From: Streptomyces ardesiacus
Lineage (GTDB): Bacteria > Actinomycetota > Actinomycetes > Streptomycetales > Streptomycetaceae
Assembly (NCBI RefSeq): GCF_003112575.1
Contig: NZ_BEWC01000006.1
Location: 358,616 to 422,615, forward strand
Direction of reading: 5' to 3'
Length of the DNA: 64,000 nucleotides
Part shown: positions 16,445 to 25,528 of the stretch, one piece after another
Numbering within the stretch: position 1 is the stretch's first letter
How the letters are laid out: the number at the start of each line of letters is the position of its first letter
Notes under the pieces: model-generated
Database searches by the model: none
What the model was told of the DNA's origin: nothing
The model's input: the letters and a program-made list of their open reading frames with translations, nothing else
Made by a program: the position numbers and the translations under genes

Positions 16445-17644
16445 TCAGCAACTGCAGCCGCAGTCGCAGCCGTCGCAGCCGCAGTCGCACCCGTCGCCGC
16501 CGCAGCAGTTGTTGCAGCAGTCGCAGCAATCACAGCAATCACCGCAGTTGCCGCAGTCGCACTGGGAGCAGAGTCCGTCCCTGCGCTGCCTGCTCCAGGG
16601 GTCCTCGAACGTCCCGCAGCACATCTGGCAGGTGCAGGCGAGCCCGAGCCACACCGCGCAGCCCGCGAGCAGCCCGCGCCGGTCGCGGCGCGGCGGCTCC
16701 GGGGGCATCGGCCCGCCGGGGCCGCCGGGCGCACCCGGGGTACTGCCGGGAGGGGCGTACGGATGGCTGCCGTGGGCGCACGAGACGGTGCCGAACGCGC
16801 GGTCCACGGATGCGCCCAGCTCGTGCACGAGAAGCCGGTGCACGAGCCGCCCGTCGGTGAACTCGGCCTCCCGAAGGGCCAGCCGCACCCCGTGCACGGC
16901 GTCGTCGGCGAGCCGCCGGGCCTCGGCGAGCGGCGTCCCGGTGGCGGTGAGCGGGTTCCAGGCGCCGGAGGCGGCGTCGGCCTCCCGGTCCTCCACGGCG
17001 TCCAGGAGGTGGGCGAGCCGGCCGAAGAGCCGCCCGGCCTCGGCGAGCGGCACGGCGTTGGCCGGCCGCCCGGCGAGGTGCGCGGTGTGCGCGAAGGCGG
17101 CGGCGGTCGCGGTCTCGGTCGGCTCGGTGACCGTGAGCAGCGGCGTGCCGGGCCCGGCGAGCGCCTCGATGCCGCCCTGCCGGTCCACGGCGTCGACCAG
17201 GACGGCGGTGTCGAAGCCGACGGCGCTGCCACCGCGTGCGCCCGCCGCGTCCCAGCCGCCGGCGATCCGGCGGGCGGCGAGCGCCACCGGCCGTCGGGCC
17301 AGCAGCCCGTCCCCGTCGGCGACGTGGTCGCGCACCTTGGCCGAGGCCAGCACCAGGGAGACGGCAGCGGCGAGCCGGGCCCCCTCGCCGTGCGCGACGG
17401 ACGCGGTCCGCATCCCGCGCAGCGGGCAGGGGCCCGCGGTGCGCCGCCCGGCGCCCGCGCCGCCCGGCGCGGCCTGAGCCTCCGTCAAAACCGATATGAG
17501 CAGCCCGTCATAGTTCGTCACGATGCGCGCGAACTGTCCGTGGTCCTTGCGCAGCGCGAGGCACAACCCGCACAAATGAGCCATCCACTGGCTCGCGAGG
17601 CTCTCTCCGAGCCGGTGCCTGCACGGCCTGACGATTCCGAACAC
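16445..17644 (-). CDS. DUF5685-type protein with Cys-packed C-terminal tail
   Basis: A 399-residue protein. The N-terminus MFGIVRPCRHRLGESL and HLCGLCLALR, then NYDGLLISVLTEAQ, mark the DUF5685 family of unknown function, whose first Cys residues (C8, C25, C28) could bind a metal. After an alpha-helical middle and a Pro/Gly linker there is one hydrophobic stretch with Cys (GLLAGCAVWLGLACTCQMCC), then a tail with 19 Cys in the last 41 residues, written in CDC, DCC and GCDG steps. The GTG start has GGGGGAG six bases upstream. The tail is unusual and looks like a metal-loading or disulphide module. Function unknown. Confidence 0.75.
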   Translation of the reverse strand: MFGIVRPCRHRLGESLASQWMAHLCGLCLALRKDHGQFARIVTNYDGLLISVLTEAQAAPGGAGAGRRTAGPCPLRGMRTASVAHGEGARLAAAVSLVLASAKVRDHVADGDGLLARRPVALAARRIAGGWDAAGARGGSAVGFDTAVLVDAVDRQGGIEALAGPGTPLLTVTEPTETATAAAFAHTAHLAGRPANAVPLAEAGRLFGRLAHLLDAVEDREADAASGAWNPLTATGTPLAEARRLADDAVHGVRLALREAEFTDGRLVHRLLVHELGASVDRAFGTVSCAHGSHPYAPPGSTPGAPGGPGGPMPPEPPRRDRRGLLAGCAVWLGLACTCQMCCGTFEDPWSRQRRDGLCSQCDCGNCGDCCDCCDCCNNCCGGDGCDCGCDGCDCGCSC

Positions 17645-17933
17645 GACGCTCCCCCGTGGTTGGTACGACGCTGAGCTGCGGCATCGTACCGACCGCCGCC
17701 TTCACCCGTACGCACCCGTCCTCACCCGTGTGCCGTGAAGAATCATATTTCACTCACAGTCAGCATCCGTTTGGGAAACGACCCTTGGGACACAAGGACT
17801 CTCGACGGATCCGCTGTGCACCAGTACCGTCACAAACCCCCCGCGCGGCGTCTATCCACTTGGCGCGACGTCCGCATCATGGATGACCATAGGGATGCGG
17901 AAGCACGAAAGACCGCTGTGAGAGGAGGCGTCC

Positions 17934-18371
17934 ATGGGATCGGTACGCAAGGCGAGTGCGTGGCTCGGCCTCGTCGACGACAACGATGACGAGCGCTACT
18001 ACGACGACGACTACTCCGAGGGCAACGAGACCGGCGACGCCTGGGTCACGGACCCGCGGGTGAAGGTGGCCTCGGACGTGGCCGAGGAGAGGGGCCGCCG
18101 CATCGCGACGGTCACCCCGGACAGTTTCCGGGACGCACGGGCCATCGGTGAGCTGTTCCGGGACGGGGTCCCGGTCATCGTGAACCTGACGGCCATGGAG
18201 GGCACCGACGCCAAGCGCGTCGTCGACTTCGCGGCCGGGCTCATCTTCGGCCTGCGCGGTTCGATCGAGCGGGTGTCCACCCGGGTCTTCCTGCTGAGCC
18301 CGGCCGACACCCAGGTCATCAGCGGCGAACCCGCCGCGCACCGTTCCGACGGTTTCTTCAACCAGAGCTGA
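17934..18371 (+). CDS. SepF-like cell division protein
   Basis: A 145-residue SepF family protein. The N-terminus MGSVRKASAWLGL is a membrane-binding amphipathic helix type, followed by an acidic linker rich in Asp and Tyr, then the SepF core IATVTPDSFRDARAIGELF, VPVIVNLTAMEGTDAKRVVD and FAAGLIFGLRGSIERV, which forms the FtsZ-binding dimer. GAGGAGG precedes the ATG. It is away from the division and cell wall cluster, so it should be one of the extra SepF-like proteins of Streptomyces (SflA/SflB type) rather than SepF itself. It probably tunes tip growth or sporulation septation; the exact paralogue is not certain from sequence alone. Confidence 0.88.
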   Translation: MGSVRKASAWLGLVDDNDDERYYDDDYSEGNETGDAWVTDPRVKVASDVAEERGRRIATVTPDSFRDARAIGELFRDGVPVIVNLTAMEGTDAKRVVDFAAGLIFGLRGSIERVSTRVFLLSPADTQVISGEPAAHRSDGFFNQS

Positions 18372-18413
18372 GGCGGGGCCGCGCACCACGGCCCCGCCCC
18401 AGCCCCCGGCACC

Positions 18414-19607
18414 TCACCGGAAGGCGTCGAGTCCGGTGAGCGCCTTGCCCAGCACCAGCTGGTGCATCTCGACGGTGCCCTCGTAGGTGAGCACCGATTC
18501 CAGGTTCGTCGCGTGCCGCATCACGGGGTATTCGAGGGAGATCCCGTTGGCGCCGAGGATCGTACGGGCCGTGCGACAGATCTCGATGGCCTCGCGCACG
18601 TTGTTGAGCTTGCCGAAGCTGACCTGCTCGGGACGCAGGCGGCCGGCGTCCATGCGCCGCCCGAGGTGATGGGCGAGCAGGATCCCCTTGTGCAGTTCGA
18701 CCGCCATGTCGGCGAGCTTGGCCTGGGTGAGCTGGAAGCCGCCGATGGCCCGCCCGAACTGCTCCCGCGACTTCGCGTACTCCAGGGCCGCCTCGAAGGA
18801 ACTGCGCGCGGCGCCCATCGAGCCCCAGACGATCCCGTAACGGGCGTGCGAGAGGCAGCTCAGCGGACCGCGCAGCCCGGTGACCTCCGGCAGGACGGCG
18901 TCGGCGGGCAGCCGTACGTCGTCGAGGACGAGTTCGCTGGTGACGCTGGCCCGCAGGGACCACTTGTGCTTGATCTCGGGAGCGGAGAACCCGGCGCTGC
19001 CGGCCGGCACGACGAAGCCGCGGACACCCTCCTCCGTCTGCGCCCAGACGACGGCGACACCCGCCACCGAGCCGTTGGTGATCCACATCTTGCGCCCGTT
19101 GAGCACCCAGTCGCCACCGGCGTCCCGCTTGGCGTGGGTGCGCATGCCGGCCGGGTCGGACCCGTGGTCGGGTTCGGTCAGCCCGAAGCACCCGATGACC
19201 TCGCCGGCGGCCATGCGGGGCAGCCACGCCTGCTTCTGCTCCTCGCTGCCGAAGCGGTGGACGGCGTACATGGCGAGGGATCCCTGCACGGAGACCAGCG
19301 AGCGGATGCCCGAGTCGGCCGCCTCCAGCTCCAGGCAGGCCAGCCCGTACTGCACGGCACTCGCCCCGGCACAGCCGTACCCCTCCAGGGACATGCCGAG
19401 CGCGCCGATGGCACCCAGCTCCCGCGCCAGCTCCCCGATCCCGGGCAGCTCGCCCTTCTCGTACCAGTCCGCGATGTGCGGCAGCACGCGGTCCGCGGCC
19501 CAGCCCCGCACGGTGTCCCGGACCGCCAGGTCCTCCGGTTCGAGCAGGTCGTCGATGCCGAGGGGGTCGGCGGGGTCGAACGCGGGCAACTTGGGGAACG
19601 CGGCCAT
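18414..19607 (-). CDS. Acyl-CoA dehydrogenase, glutaryl-CoA dehydrogenase-like
   Basis: A 397-residue flavin acyl-CoA dehydrogenase. GCFGLTEPDHGSDPAGM and WVLNGRKMWITNGSVA are the FAD/substrate motifs, FGRAIGGFQLTQAKLADM the helix bundle, and the catalytic Glu sits in VLTYEGTVEMHQLVLG. The SFGKLNNVREAIEICR and RHATNLESVLTYEGT phrases place it near glutaryl-CoA dehydrogenases, which oxidise and decarboxylate glutaryl-CoA in lysine or aromatic catabolism. The exact substrate is inference. ATG 19607 has GGAGG seven bases upstream; a palindromic operator lies just beyond it. Confidence 0.88.
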   Translation of the reverse strand: MAAFPKLPAFDPADPLGIDDLLEPEDLAVRDTVRGWAADRVLPHIADWYEKGELPGIGELARELGAIGALGMSLEGYGCAGASAVQYGLACLELEAADSGIRSLVSVQGSLAMYAVHRFGSEEQKQAWLPRMAAGEVIGCFGLTEPDHGSDPAGMRTHAKRDAGGDWVLNGRKMWITNGSVAGVAVVWAQTEEGVRGFVVPAGSAGFSAPEIKHKWSLRASVTSELVLDDVRLPADAVLPEVTGLRGPLSCLSHARYGIVWGSMGAARSSFEAALEYAKSREQFGRAIGGFQLTQAKLADMAVELHKGILLAHHLGRRMDAGRLRPEQVSFGKLNNVREAIEICRTARTILGANGISLEYPVMRHATNLESVLTYEGTVEMHQLVLGKALTGLDAFR

Positions 19608-19631
19608 GGGACACCCTCCGGGACGGTTAAA

Positions 19632-19646
19632 ACTAGCGCCGCTAGT
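19632..19646. promoter_or_regulatory. Perfect 15-bp palindrome upstream of acyl-CoA dehydrogenase
   Basis: actagcgccgctagt is a perfect dyad around a central base and starts 25 bp before the dehydrogenase ATG. Such CTAG-ended dyads are typical TetR-family sites controlling fatty or organic acid catabolic genes. No TetR gene is found in the window, so the regulator is encoded elsewhere. Confidence 0.55.
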
Positions 19647-19766
19647 CACGGCTGTCGTTGCCGACGTTACGATGCGGCGCCCCACACGTCCACCATGTCC
19701 GCCTCGCGTCCCCGCACGACCCGTTCACCGTCGGTGCCGGTGGTGCGGGTGCTGGAGCCCGTGGGG

Positions 19767-21365
19767 TCACACCGAGACACGGGACTCCACCGCCTCCCGG
19801 GGCGCGGGCACGGAAACCTCCTCGCACTGCATCACCCGCGGCAGCCGCAACGCCATCACCGCCCCCAGCAGCAACAACCCCGCGCTCACCACCAACGTCA
19901 CGTGCAGCCCGTGCACGAACGCGTCCCCCGCGGCCCGCCGCAGCGCGGTCCCGGCAGGCCCCCCGAGCTGCGCGGCGACCTCGTACGCCTCCCCCAGCGA
20001 ATGCCCCGCCGCCGACGACGCCGACGACGGCACCCCCGGCACGCCGCCCGTCAGCCCGGGCGCGTACGCCGCGTTCATCACGCTGCCCAGCAGGGCGATG
20101 CCGATCCCGGCCCCCAGTTGGTACGAGGTCTCGCCGATCGCCGCCGCACCCCCCGACTGCTCCTGCGGCGCCTCGCTCAGCATCGACTCGTACGCCCCGA
20201 ACAGCGTCGTCTCCAGGCCGAAGCCGAGCAGGACGAACCCGGCGAGCAGCAGCGCGCTGTTGTCGGCCCGCCCCATCGCCGTGAGCAGCAGCACCGCGAA
20301 GGCCGTCAGGCAGAACCCCGCGCACACCATCCGCCGCGGCCCGAAACGCCGCAGCATCCGCGCCCCCGCGAGCCCCGCCGCCATCGCCGCGAAGGTCAGC
20401 GGCAGCAGCCGCAGCCCGGTCTCCAGCGGGGACAGCCCCAGGACCAGTTGCAGGTACTGCGCCGCGATCAGCTCCAGGCCCACCAGCGCCAGCATCGCCA
20501 GCACGATGCACCCCACCGACGTACTGAACGCCGGCCGCCGGAACATCGCGAGGTCCACCAGCGGGTACGCACGCCGCCGCTGCCGTCGTACGAAGCCGGT
20601 CAGCAGCGCCGCGCCCAGCACCAGCGGCAGCAGGGTGAGCAGGCTCGCCACCGGCTCGCCGCCGCCCAGCCGCTTCACGCCGAGGACGACGCCGAACAGC
20701 CCGGCCGCCGCCATCAGCGCGCCGACCACGTCCCAGGGCCCGCGGCCGTCACCCTTGGACTCGGGCAGCAGCAGCCGGCCCACCGGCAGGCTGACCAGCA
20801 TCAGCGGGATGTTGACGAGGAAGACCGAGCCCCACCAGAAGTGCTCGAGCAGGAAGCCGCCGAGCAGCGGTCCGACCGCCGCGCCCACCGCCGCCACGGC
20901 ACTCCAGATGCCGATGGCCAGCGCCCGCTCCCGCCGGTCGGGGAAGACCTGCCGCAGGATCGACAGCGTCGCCGGCATGATCATGGCGCCGCCGACGCCG
21001 AGCAGCGCGCGGGCCGCGATCAGCACCTGGGCGTTGTCGGCCAGGGCCGCGAACGCGGAGGCGACGCCGAAGAGCGCGTAGCCGAGCAGCAGGATCCGTC
21101 TGCGGCCCACCCGGTCGCCCAGCGTGCCGAAGAGGATCAGCAGCGAGGCGCAGACGAGCGGGTAGACGTCGACGATCCAGAGCAGTTCGATGGCGCCGGG
21201 CCTGAGGTCCTCGGTGACGGCGGGGACCGCCACGTGCAGCACGGTCGCGTCGAGGGCGACGAGCAGCAGGCTGACGCAGAGGACGACCAGGACCACCCAG
21301 CGGTTGGCACCGGCCCCGGCCGCCCGACGGCGCGGCGCGGTGGCGGCCGTGGTCGTCCCGGACAT
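19767..21365 (-). CDS. DHA2-family MFS drug exporter, 14 TM
   Basis: A 532-residue major facilitator with about 14 membrane segments. Diagnostic parts are the TM1 motif LLVALDATVLHVAVPAVTED, the loop GTLGDRVGRRRILLLGYAL (motif A) and the antiporter-type motif C region AVAAVGAAVGPLLGGFLLEH. This is the DHA2 (QacA/EmrB) drug:H+ antiporter layout. ATG 21365 has GGAGG seven bases upstream; the upstream in-frame extension is Pro/Arg-rich non-membrane sequence and unlikely. It stands alone between the acyl-CoA dehydrogenase and a divergent mannosyltransferase gene. Substrate not predictable. Confidence 0.9.
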   Translation of the reverse strand: MSGTTTAATAPRRRAAGAGANRWVVLVVLCVSLLLVALDATVLHVAVPAVTEDLRPGAIELLWIVDVYPLVCASLLILFGTLGDRVGRRRILLLGYALFGVASAFAALADNAQVLIAARALLGVGGAMIMPATLSILRQVFPDRRERALAIGIWSAVAAVGAAVGPLLGGFLLEHFWWGSVFLVNIPLMLVSLPVGRLLLPESKGDGRGPWDVVGALMAAAGLFGVVLGVKRLGGGEPVASLLTLLPLVLGAALLTGFVRRQRRRAYPLVDLAMFRRPAFSTSVGCIVLAMLALVGLELIAAQYLQLVLGLSPLETGLRLLPLTFAAMAAGLAGARMLRRFGPRRMVCAGFCLTAFAVLLLTAMGRADNSALLLAGFVLLGFGLETTLFGAYESMLSEAPQEQSGGAAAIGETSYQLGAGIGIALLGSVMNAAYAPGLTGGVPGVPSSASSAAGHSLGEAYEVAAQLGGPAGTALRRAAGDAFVHGLHVTLVVSAGLLLLGAVMALRLPRVMQCEEVSVPAPREAVESRVSV

Positions 21366-21625
21366 GTACGTACCTCCAAGATGTTCCCTCGCGTCCGGCG
21401 GGCAGCGGGGTGGGGACTCCCCCTGCGGCTCGGCCGGAGCGGAGCGGGGGGCTCCGGGCCGTGCAACGGAACGCGAGTGACTCGTCAGGTTACGCGAGAC
21501 CGGGCAGCACACACGTGGCGGGCCTCACACATCCCGCGTCACCCGTGTGGCGTGTGCCACTGCCACTCCCGTCGCGCCTGCCCCGACGGGACGGCGGCCC
21601 CCGCGCCCGGCAGATAATCGAGTCC

Positions 21626-22801
21626 GTGACCGATCTTGAAACGCGCACCGCGGGCCGCTTCGGCGCCCCGGGTCCTTCCGGTGCCCTGCGCCGGGCCGCC
21701 CCGGCGCTCCTCGGCTACGCGGCCGTACGCGCCCTGGGCCTGCTCGCCCTGGCCCTGTGGAGCGCCGCGCGCGACAAGAGCGCGTACACGCTGCTGACGG
21801 CCCGCTGGGACTCCCTCTGGTACACCAGGGTCGCCGAGCTGGGGTACGGCTACGAGGTGCGGCTGCCGGGCGGCGACGTCCACTCCAACCTGGCCTTCTT
21901 CCCGCTGCTGCCCTGGCTGGAGCGGCTCGGCGCGGCCGTCTTGCCGCTGTCGTACGCGGACGCGGGTTTCGTCGTGAGCCTGCTCGCCTCGCTCGCCGCG
22001 GCCTGGGGGATCTTCGCGGTGGCGGACCATCTGTACGGCCGCCGTGCGGGCGTGTGCGCGGTGCTGCTGTGGGCCGTGCTGCCGGTCGGGGTCGTCCAGT
22101 CGATGGCGTACAGCGAGTCCCTGTTCACGGCGCTGGCCGCCTGGTCGCTGTACGCGGTCCTGACCGGGCGCTGGGTGACGGCGGGGACGCTGGCCGCGCT
22201 GGCCGGGCTGACGCGCCCGGTGGGGCTCGCGGTGACGGCGGCGGTGTGGGCGGCCGCGGTCCTCGCGTTCACGCGGGACGGTGTCCGCCGCGACGGCCGG
22301 GACCGCGCGCGGCGCGTGCTCGGCATGCTGCTCGCGCCCCTGGGCGCCGCCGGTTACGTCCTGTGGGTGGGCCACCGCACCGGCAAGGGCCCGCTCGGCT
22401 ACCTGGACGTCCAGGCGGGCTGGCGCAACGGCTTCGACGGGGGCGCGGCCTTCGCCCGTTTCGTCGCCGCGAAGTTCACGTCGGTGCCGGGCGCCCTGGC
22501 GGGCGTCGGGCTGATCGTGGCGGTGGCGCTGCTGGTCTGGCTGTACGTGGTGTGCGTGCGGCAGCGCCAGCCGCTCCCGCTGCTGGTGTACACGGGGATC
22601 GTCGCCCTGCTCGCCCTGTGCGCGTCGAGCTACTTCGGGTCGAAGCCCCGGCTGCTGCTGCCCGCCTTCCCGCTGCTGTTCCCGCCGGCCCTGCGCCTGG
22701 CCCGGCTGCGTACCGCCAGGTCGGCGGCGGTCGTGTGCGGTGTCGCGGCGGCGTCCGCGGTGTACGGGGCGTTCTGGCTGAACGGCTCCGGGCCGCCCTG
22801 A
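21626..22801 (+). CDS. PIG-V-like integral membrane mannosyltransferase
   Basis: A 391-residue protein with about nine membrane segments. The first exported loop has ARWDSLWYTRVAELGYGYE, with the conserved Asp of the GT-C mannosyltransferases of the PIG-V/GPI-MT2 type, and the second has AYSESLFTALAAW. In actinobacteria such enzymes use polyprenyl-phosphate mannose to modify proteins or glycolipids at the outer face. The GTG start has no ribosome site, but gataat (21613-21618) ends seven bases before it, so the mRNA is probably leaderless. It is divergent from the exporter gene. Confidence 0.8.
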   Translation: MTDLETRTAGRFGAPGPSGALRRAAPALLGYAAVRALGLLALALWSAARDKSAYTLLTARWDSLWYTRVAELGYGYEVRLPGGDVHSNLAFFPLLPWLERLGAAVLPLSYADAGFVVSLLASLAAAWGIFAVADHLYGRRAGVCAVLLWAVLPVGVVQSMAYSESLFTALAAWSLYAVLTGRWVTAGTLAALAGLTRPVGLAVTAAVWAAAVLAFTRDGVRRDGRDRARRVLGMLLAPLGAAGYVLWVGHRTGKGPLGYLDVQAGWRNGFDGGAAFARFVAAKFTSVPGALAGVGLIVAVALLVWLYVVCVRQRQPLPLLVYTGIVALLALCASSYFGSKPRLLLPAFPLLFPPALRLARLRTARSAAVVCGVAAASAVYGAFWLNGSGPP

Positions 22802-23062
22802 CCCGGGCCCTGACCCGGGGCCTGCCCGCGGGGACCGTCCGATGACCGGCGGAACAATGCGGCGCCAGCATTCGGTGAACGATTTCATAAGCACGATAAA
22901 ACCGCCGACCGGGCAGATCAAAAGAATTGAGGCCCGCGACCCGCACACATTGCGGATTACCCCGAAATAGGGCGCTGCTTGAGAGGAATCCCACATCACA
23001 TCGTCATCACAAAGCCGTTGATTCGTCAGGGATCACTCCTCACTCGCTGTAACGTCGATTGG

Positions 23063-24082
23063 GTGCGTACCGAACGGAAGCCCACCCGTCTGGACCGGGT
23101 GTTCGCGAGACTGGACCGGGAGCCGGAACGACCGGAGCTCCTGGACGCGCCGGAGATGTCCCGGCACAGGCTCGCGCTGTTCGCCGGAACCCTCGCGTTC
23201 TACCTCGCGATCGTGTGGGCCGTGGTGATCACCTCGTGGCTGGTCCGGCTCGACTGGCAGGTCATGTTCTTCCGGCCCTACCAGCAGTGGCCGGAGATCC
23301 ACGCGTTCGTCGACTACTACGTGGTGCTCGGCCAGCGCGGCCCCACCGCGGTGATGGTCGCGGCCTGGCTCGGCTGGCGCTCCTGGCGGCAGCACACCCT
23401 GCGTCCGCTGCTGGCTCTCGGCGTCTCCCTGCTCCTGCTGAACATCACGGTCGGCGCCGCCAAGTACGGCATGGGCCGGCTCGGACCCCACTACGCGACC
23501 ACGATCGGCGCCAACGAGATGTGGCTCGGCGGCGATATATTTCCGAGCGGTCACACCGCGAACGCCGTCGTGACCTGGGGCATCCTCGCCTACCTGGCCT
23601 CGACGCACCGCGCCCGGCGCTGGCTGTCCGCGCTGTCGGCGGTCACCTCGCTCGGCGTGGGCATGTCCACCGTGTACCTCGGCACGCACTGGCTCAGCGA
23701 CGTGCTCCTCGGCTGGGCGGCGGGGCTGCTGATCCTGCTGGCACTCCCCTGGTTCGAGCCGCTGATCAGCCGCGCGGAGGCGGGGATCCTCGGTCTGCGC
23801 GACCGCTGGCTCGCCCGCCGCGGCCGCAGGAGGACGGCCCGGCGGCCGCTCGGCCCGCCCGTGGCCGTCACGCCGCCGGTGGTCGAGCGTCCGGAGGCTC
23901 CGGCCCGCGAGCCGGTCGCCGCGCCCCGCACCGCCCGGTCCCCCGCGCACCTGGCCCCGGGCCCGCACACGGCCCGCTCGGACCGGGCGCCGGCGGCCCC
24001 CGCCGGCAGCCGTCGGCCGCCGCACGCCGACCGCCACCCGCGCAGCTCCGCCCCGGCCGCACGCCCCCTGTCGGGCGGCTGA
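23063..24082 (+). CDS. PAP2-family phosphatase with long disordered tail
   Basis: A 339-residue membrane phosphatase. Six hydrophobic segments lie in residues 35-235. The three phosphatase motifs are seen as KYGMGRLGP, FPSGHTANA and STVYLGTHWLSDVLLG, with the nucleophile His in the last. Such enzymes remove phosphate from undecaprenyl diphosphate or phosphatidic acid outside the membrane. About 90 C-terminal residues are Arg/Pro/Ala-rich and probably disordered. The start is set at GTG 23063 because taacgt (23050-23055) lies seven bases upstream as a -10 box, giving a leaderless message; an in-frame ATG at 22979 would add 28 residues with no ribosome site. Confidence 0.82.
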   Translation: MRTERKPTRLDRVFARLDREPERPELLDAPEMSRHRLALFAGTLAFYLAIVWAVVITSWLVRLDWQVMFFRPYQQWPEIHAFVDYYVVLGQRGPTAVMVAAWLGWRSWRQHTLRPLLALGVSLLLLNITVGAAKYGMGRLGPHYATTIGANEMWLGGDIFPSGHTANAVVTWGILAYLASTHRARRWLSALSAVTSLGVGMSTVYLGTHWLSDVLLGWAAGLLILLALPWFEPLISRAEAGILGLRDRWLARRGRRRTARRPLGPPVAVTPPVVERPEAPAREPVAAPRTARSPAHLAPGPHTARSDRAPAAPAGSRRPPHADRHPRSSAPAARPLSGG

Positions 24083-24102
24083 CCGCTCCCCCGGAGCCCC
24101 GG

Positions 24103-24318
24103 CTAGCCCTTCCAGGCCCGGGCGACCCTGCCGTCCTTCACCTCGAAGTTGAGGCGGCCCACGCGGTACTCCATGGTGATGACCGTGCCCGGGGCCAGGG
24201 ACCGCACCGTCGACCAGCCCCGCTCCCGCGCCAGCCGTTCGGCGGCGCCTGATTCGAGGCCGACGTAGGTGTCCGGACTGTCCTGGGGCTCGGCCGGTGG
24301 TGTCGGAATCGGTGCCAT
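24103..24318 (-). CDS. I78-family peptidase inhibitor-like small protein
   Basis: A 71-residue protein matching the I78 (elastase inhibitor AFLEI) domain almost end to end: DTYVGLESGAAERLARERG, then GWSTVRSLAPGTVITMEYRV and GRLNFEVKDGRVARAWKG. The family folds like potato inhibitor I and several members bind serine proteases, but no signal peptide is visible here, so a cytoplasmic role is likely. The ATG has no strong ribosome site; tagcgt six bases upstream suggests a leaderless start. Convergent with the PAP2 gene, 20 bp apart. Confidence 0.82.
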   Translation of the reverse strand: MAPIPTPPAEPQDSPDTYVGLESGAAERLARERGWSTVRSLAPGTVITMEYRVGRLNFEVKDGRVARAWKG

Positions 24319-24664
24319 GCCGCCACGCTATGCCCTGCCCCGGGAGCGGGGAAGCCCAAGCCGGTAACACGGGTCACAGGTGCACCTACGGTCACATTTC
24401 TGTCACAGGATCATGAGGCGCGTTTTGATGGAACGCGTTCACACGAACGGACGGTTCTGCCCGTGTTCCGCAGACGGCCGAGGTGAATTCCCGCAGGCTC
24501 CGGCGGGCTCTCGAATAGACGCAGCGAATACGCGCTCCGGGCACCGGGCTGCGCCCCGCATTTTCACACCCGAACACTTCCGAACGGACTTCCGCGGACT
24601 TCCGCGCATCCCCGTGCAGGCGTCGCCGGAGCGCTTACACGAATCGAACATCGGACGCGGGCGG
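24319..24664. other. Intergenic region with repeated GTCACA and a short palindrome
   Basis: No gene is supported in these 346 bases, which are less GC-rich than the surroundings. GTCACA occurs three times close together (24373, 24391, 24402) upstream of the I78 gene, and gaacgcgttc (24431-24440) is a perfect 10-bp palindrome. Either could be regulatory; neither matches a site I can name. Confidence 0.4.
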
Positions 24665-25528
24665 TCAGGCGTCCAGCGGTGCGACGGCGAGCGACACGTC
24701 GTTGTCCCGGGTGTAGTACGGCCCGGCCTCCACGGGGCCGTACGGCGTCCGCACGCGCGTGCGCGGGAAGGTGAAGACGGGGTTCTTGTCGGCGACGTCG
24801 TCCAGCAGCCGCGCGAGGCGCACCGCCGGTCCGGAGGGACCGGCGGGCCGCAGCCACAGGTCCCAGAGGCCGGGCGCCAGGCCGTCGTAGGGCACGGTGA
24901 AGGTGAACTCCGTCCGGTCGGCGACGACCTCCACCCGGCGCACACCGTCCCCGCCCGCGCCGCCCGCGCCGTCACCGGGCCGGGCGCGCAGTTCCGCGTC
25001 GGCCCCGGGCACGAGCTGGGTGCCGTAGACCCGCCCGCGCACGGTCAGGCCGCCGTGCGCGGGGCTCAGGTCCACCGCCTCGGCGTGCGGGGCGCGCAGC
25101 CAGCTCCGGACGGTGAGGTTGCCCTGCCGGGTGGCGTACGGGATGCGGACGGCGACGTGGCCGAGCAGGCCGCTGGGGGTGCGCTCGGCGAGGGAGCGCA
25201 GGTCGGTGACGCCGGGCACCAGGCGCCGCGGCTCGCCGTCGGACAGGCGGGCGTACGCGTCCCAACGGCCCTCGGGCAGGGACACGCTGCTGGGCAGCGC
25301 GGCGCGCAGCCGGCCCTCCGCCGCCGGGGCCAGCGGCAGGCTGACCGTGTCTCCGGTGTCTCCGGTGTCTCCGGTGTCGTCGGCGGAGTCGTCCCCGGCG
25401 CGGCGGCGCAGGACGAGCAGGGCCGCTCCGGTGTTACCGCGCGCGGCGACGTCGAAGGTCAGGCCGCCCGCGGAGTCGCCGATGCAGTCGGCGCGCAGCG
25501 GAGCGGCCCGCGGGGCCGGCGGCGTCAT
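24665..25528 (-). CDS. Uncharacterised beta-rich protein
   Basis: A 287-residue soluble protein of unknown function. It appears to consist of beta-sandwich units, with repeated phrases of the kind GRWDAYARLSDGEPRRL and PGLWDLWLRPAGPSG, about 130 residues apart, which resemble the immunoglobulin-like C-terminal modules of actinobacterial cell wall glycosyl- or glycerol-phosphate transferases. A short DTGDTGDTGDT run near residue 55 is encoded by a gtgtctccg triplication (about 25346-25380). No signal peptide or catalytic motif is seen. ATG 25528 has GGGAGG about eleven bases upstream. The transferase link is inference. Confidence 0.65.
   Translation of the reverse strand: MTPPAPRAAPLRADCIGDSAGGLTFDVAARGNTGAALLVLRRRAGDDSADDTGDTGDTGDTVSLPLAPAAEGRLRAALPSSVSLPEGRWDAYARLSDGEPRRLVPGVTDLRSLAERTPSGLLGHVAVRIPYATRQGNLTVRSWLRAPHAEAVDLSPAHGGLTVRGRVYGTQLVPGADAELRARPGDGAGGAGGDGVRRVEVVADRTEFTFTVPYDGLAPGLWDLWLRPAGPSGPAVRLARLLDDVADKNPVFTFPRTRVRTPYGPVEAGPYYTRDNDVSLAVAPLDA

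Noticed and set aside
16445..16560. Repeat element formed by gcagtcgcagcc runs
   Set aside because: The repeats are explained by in-frame Cys/Asp/Gly codons of the protein tail.
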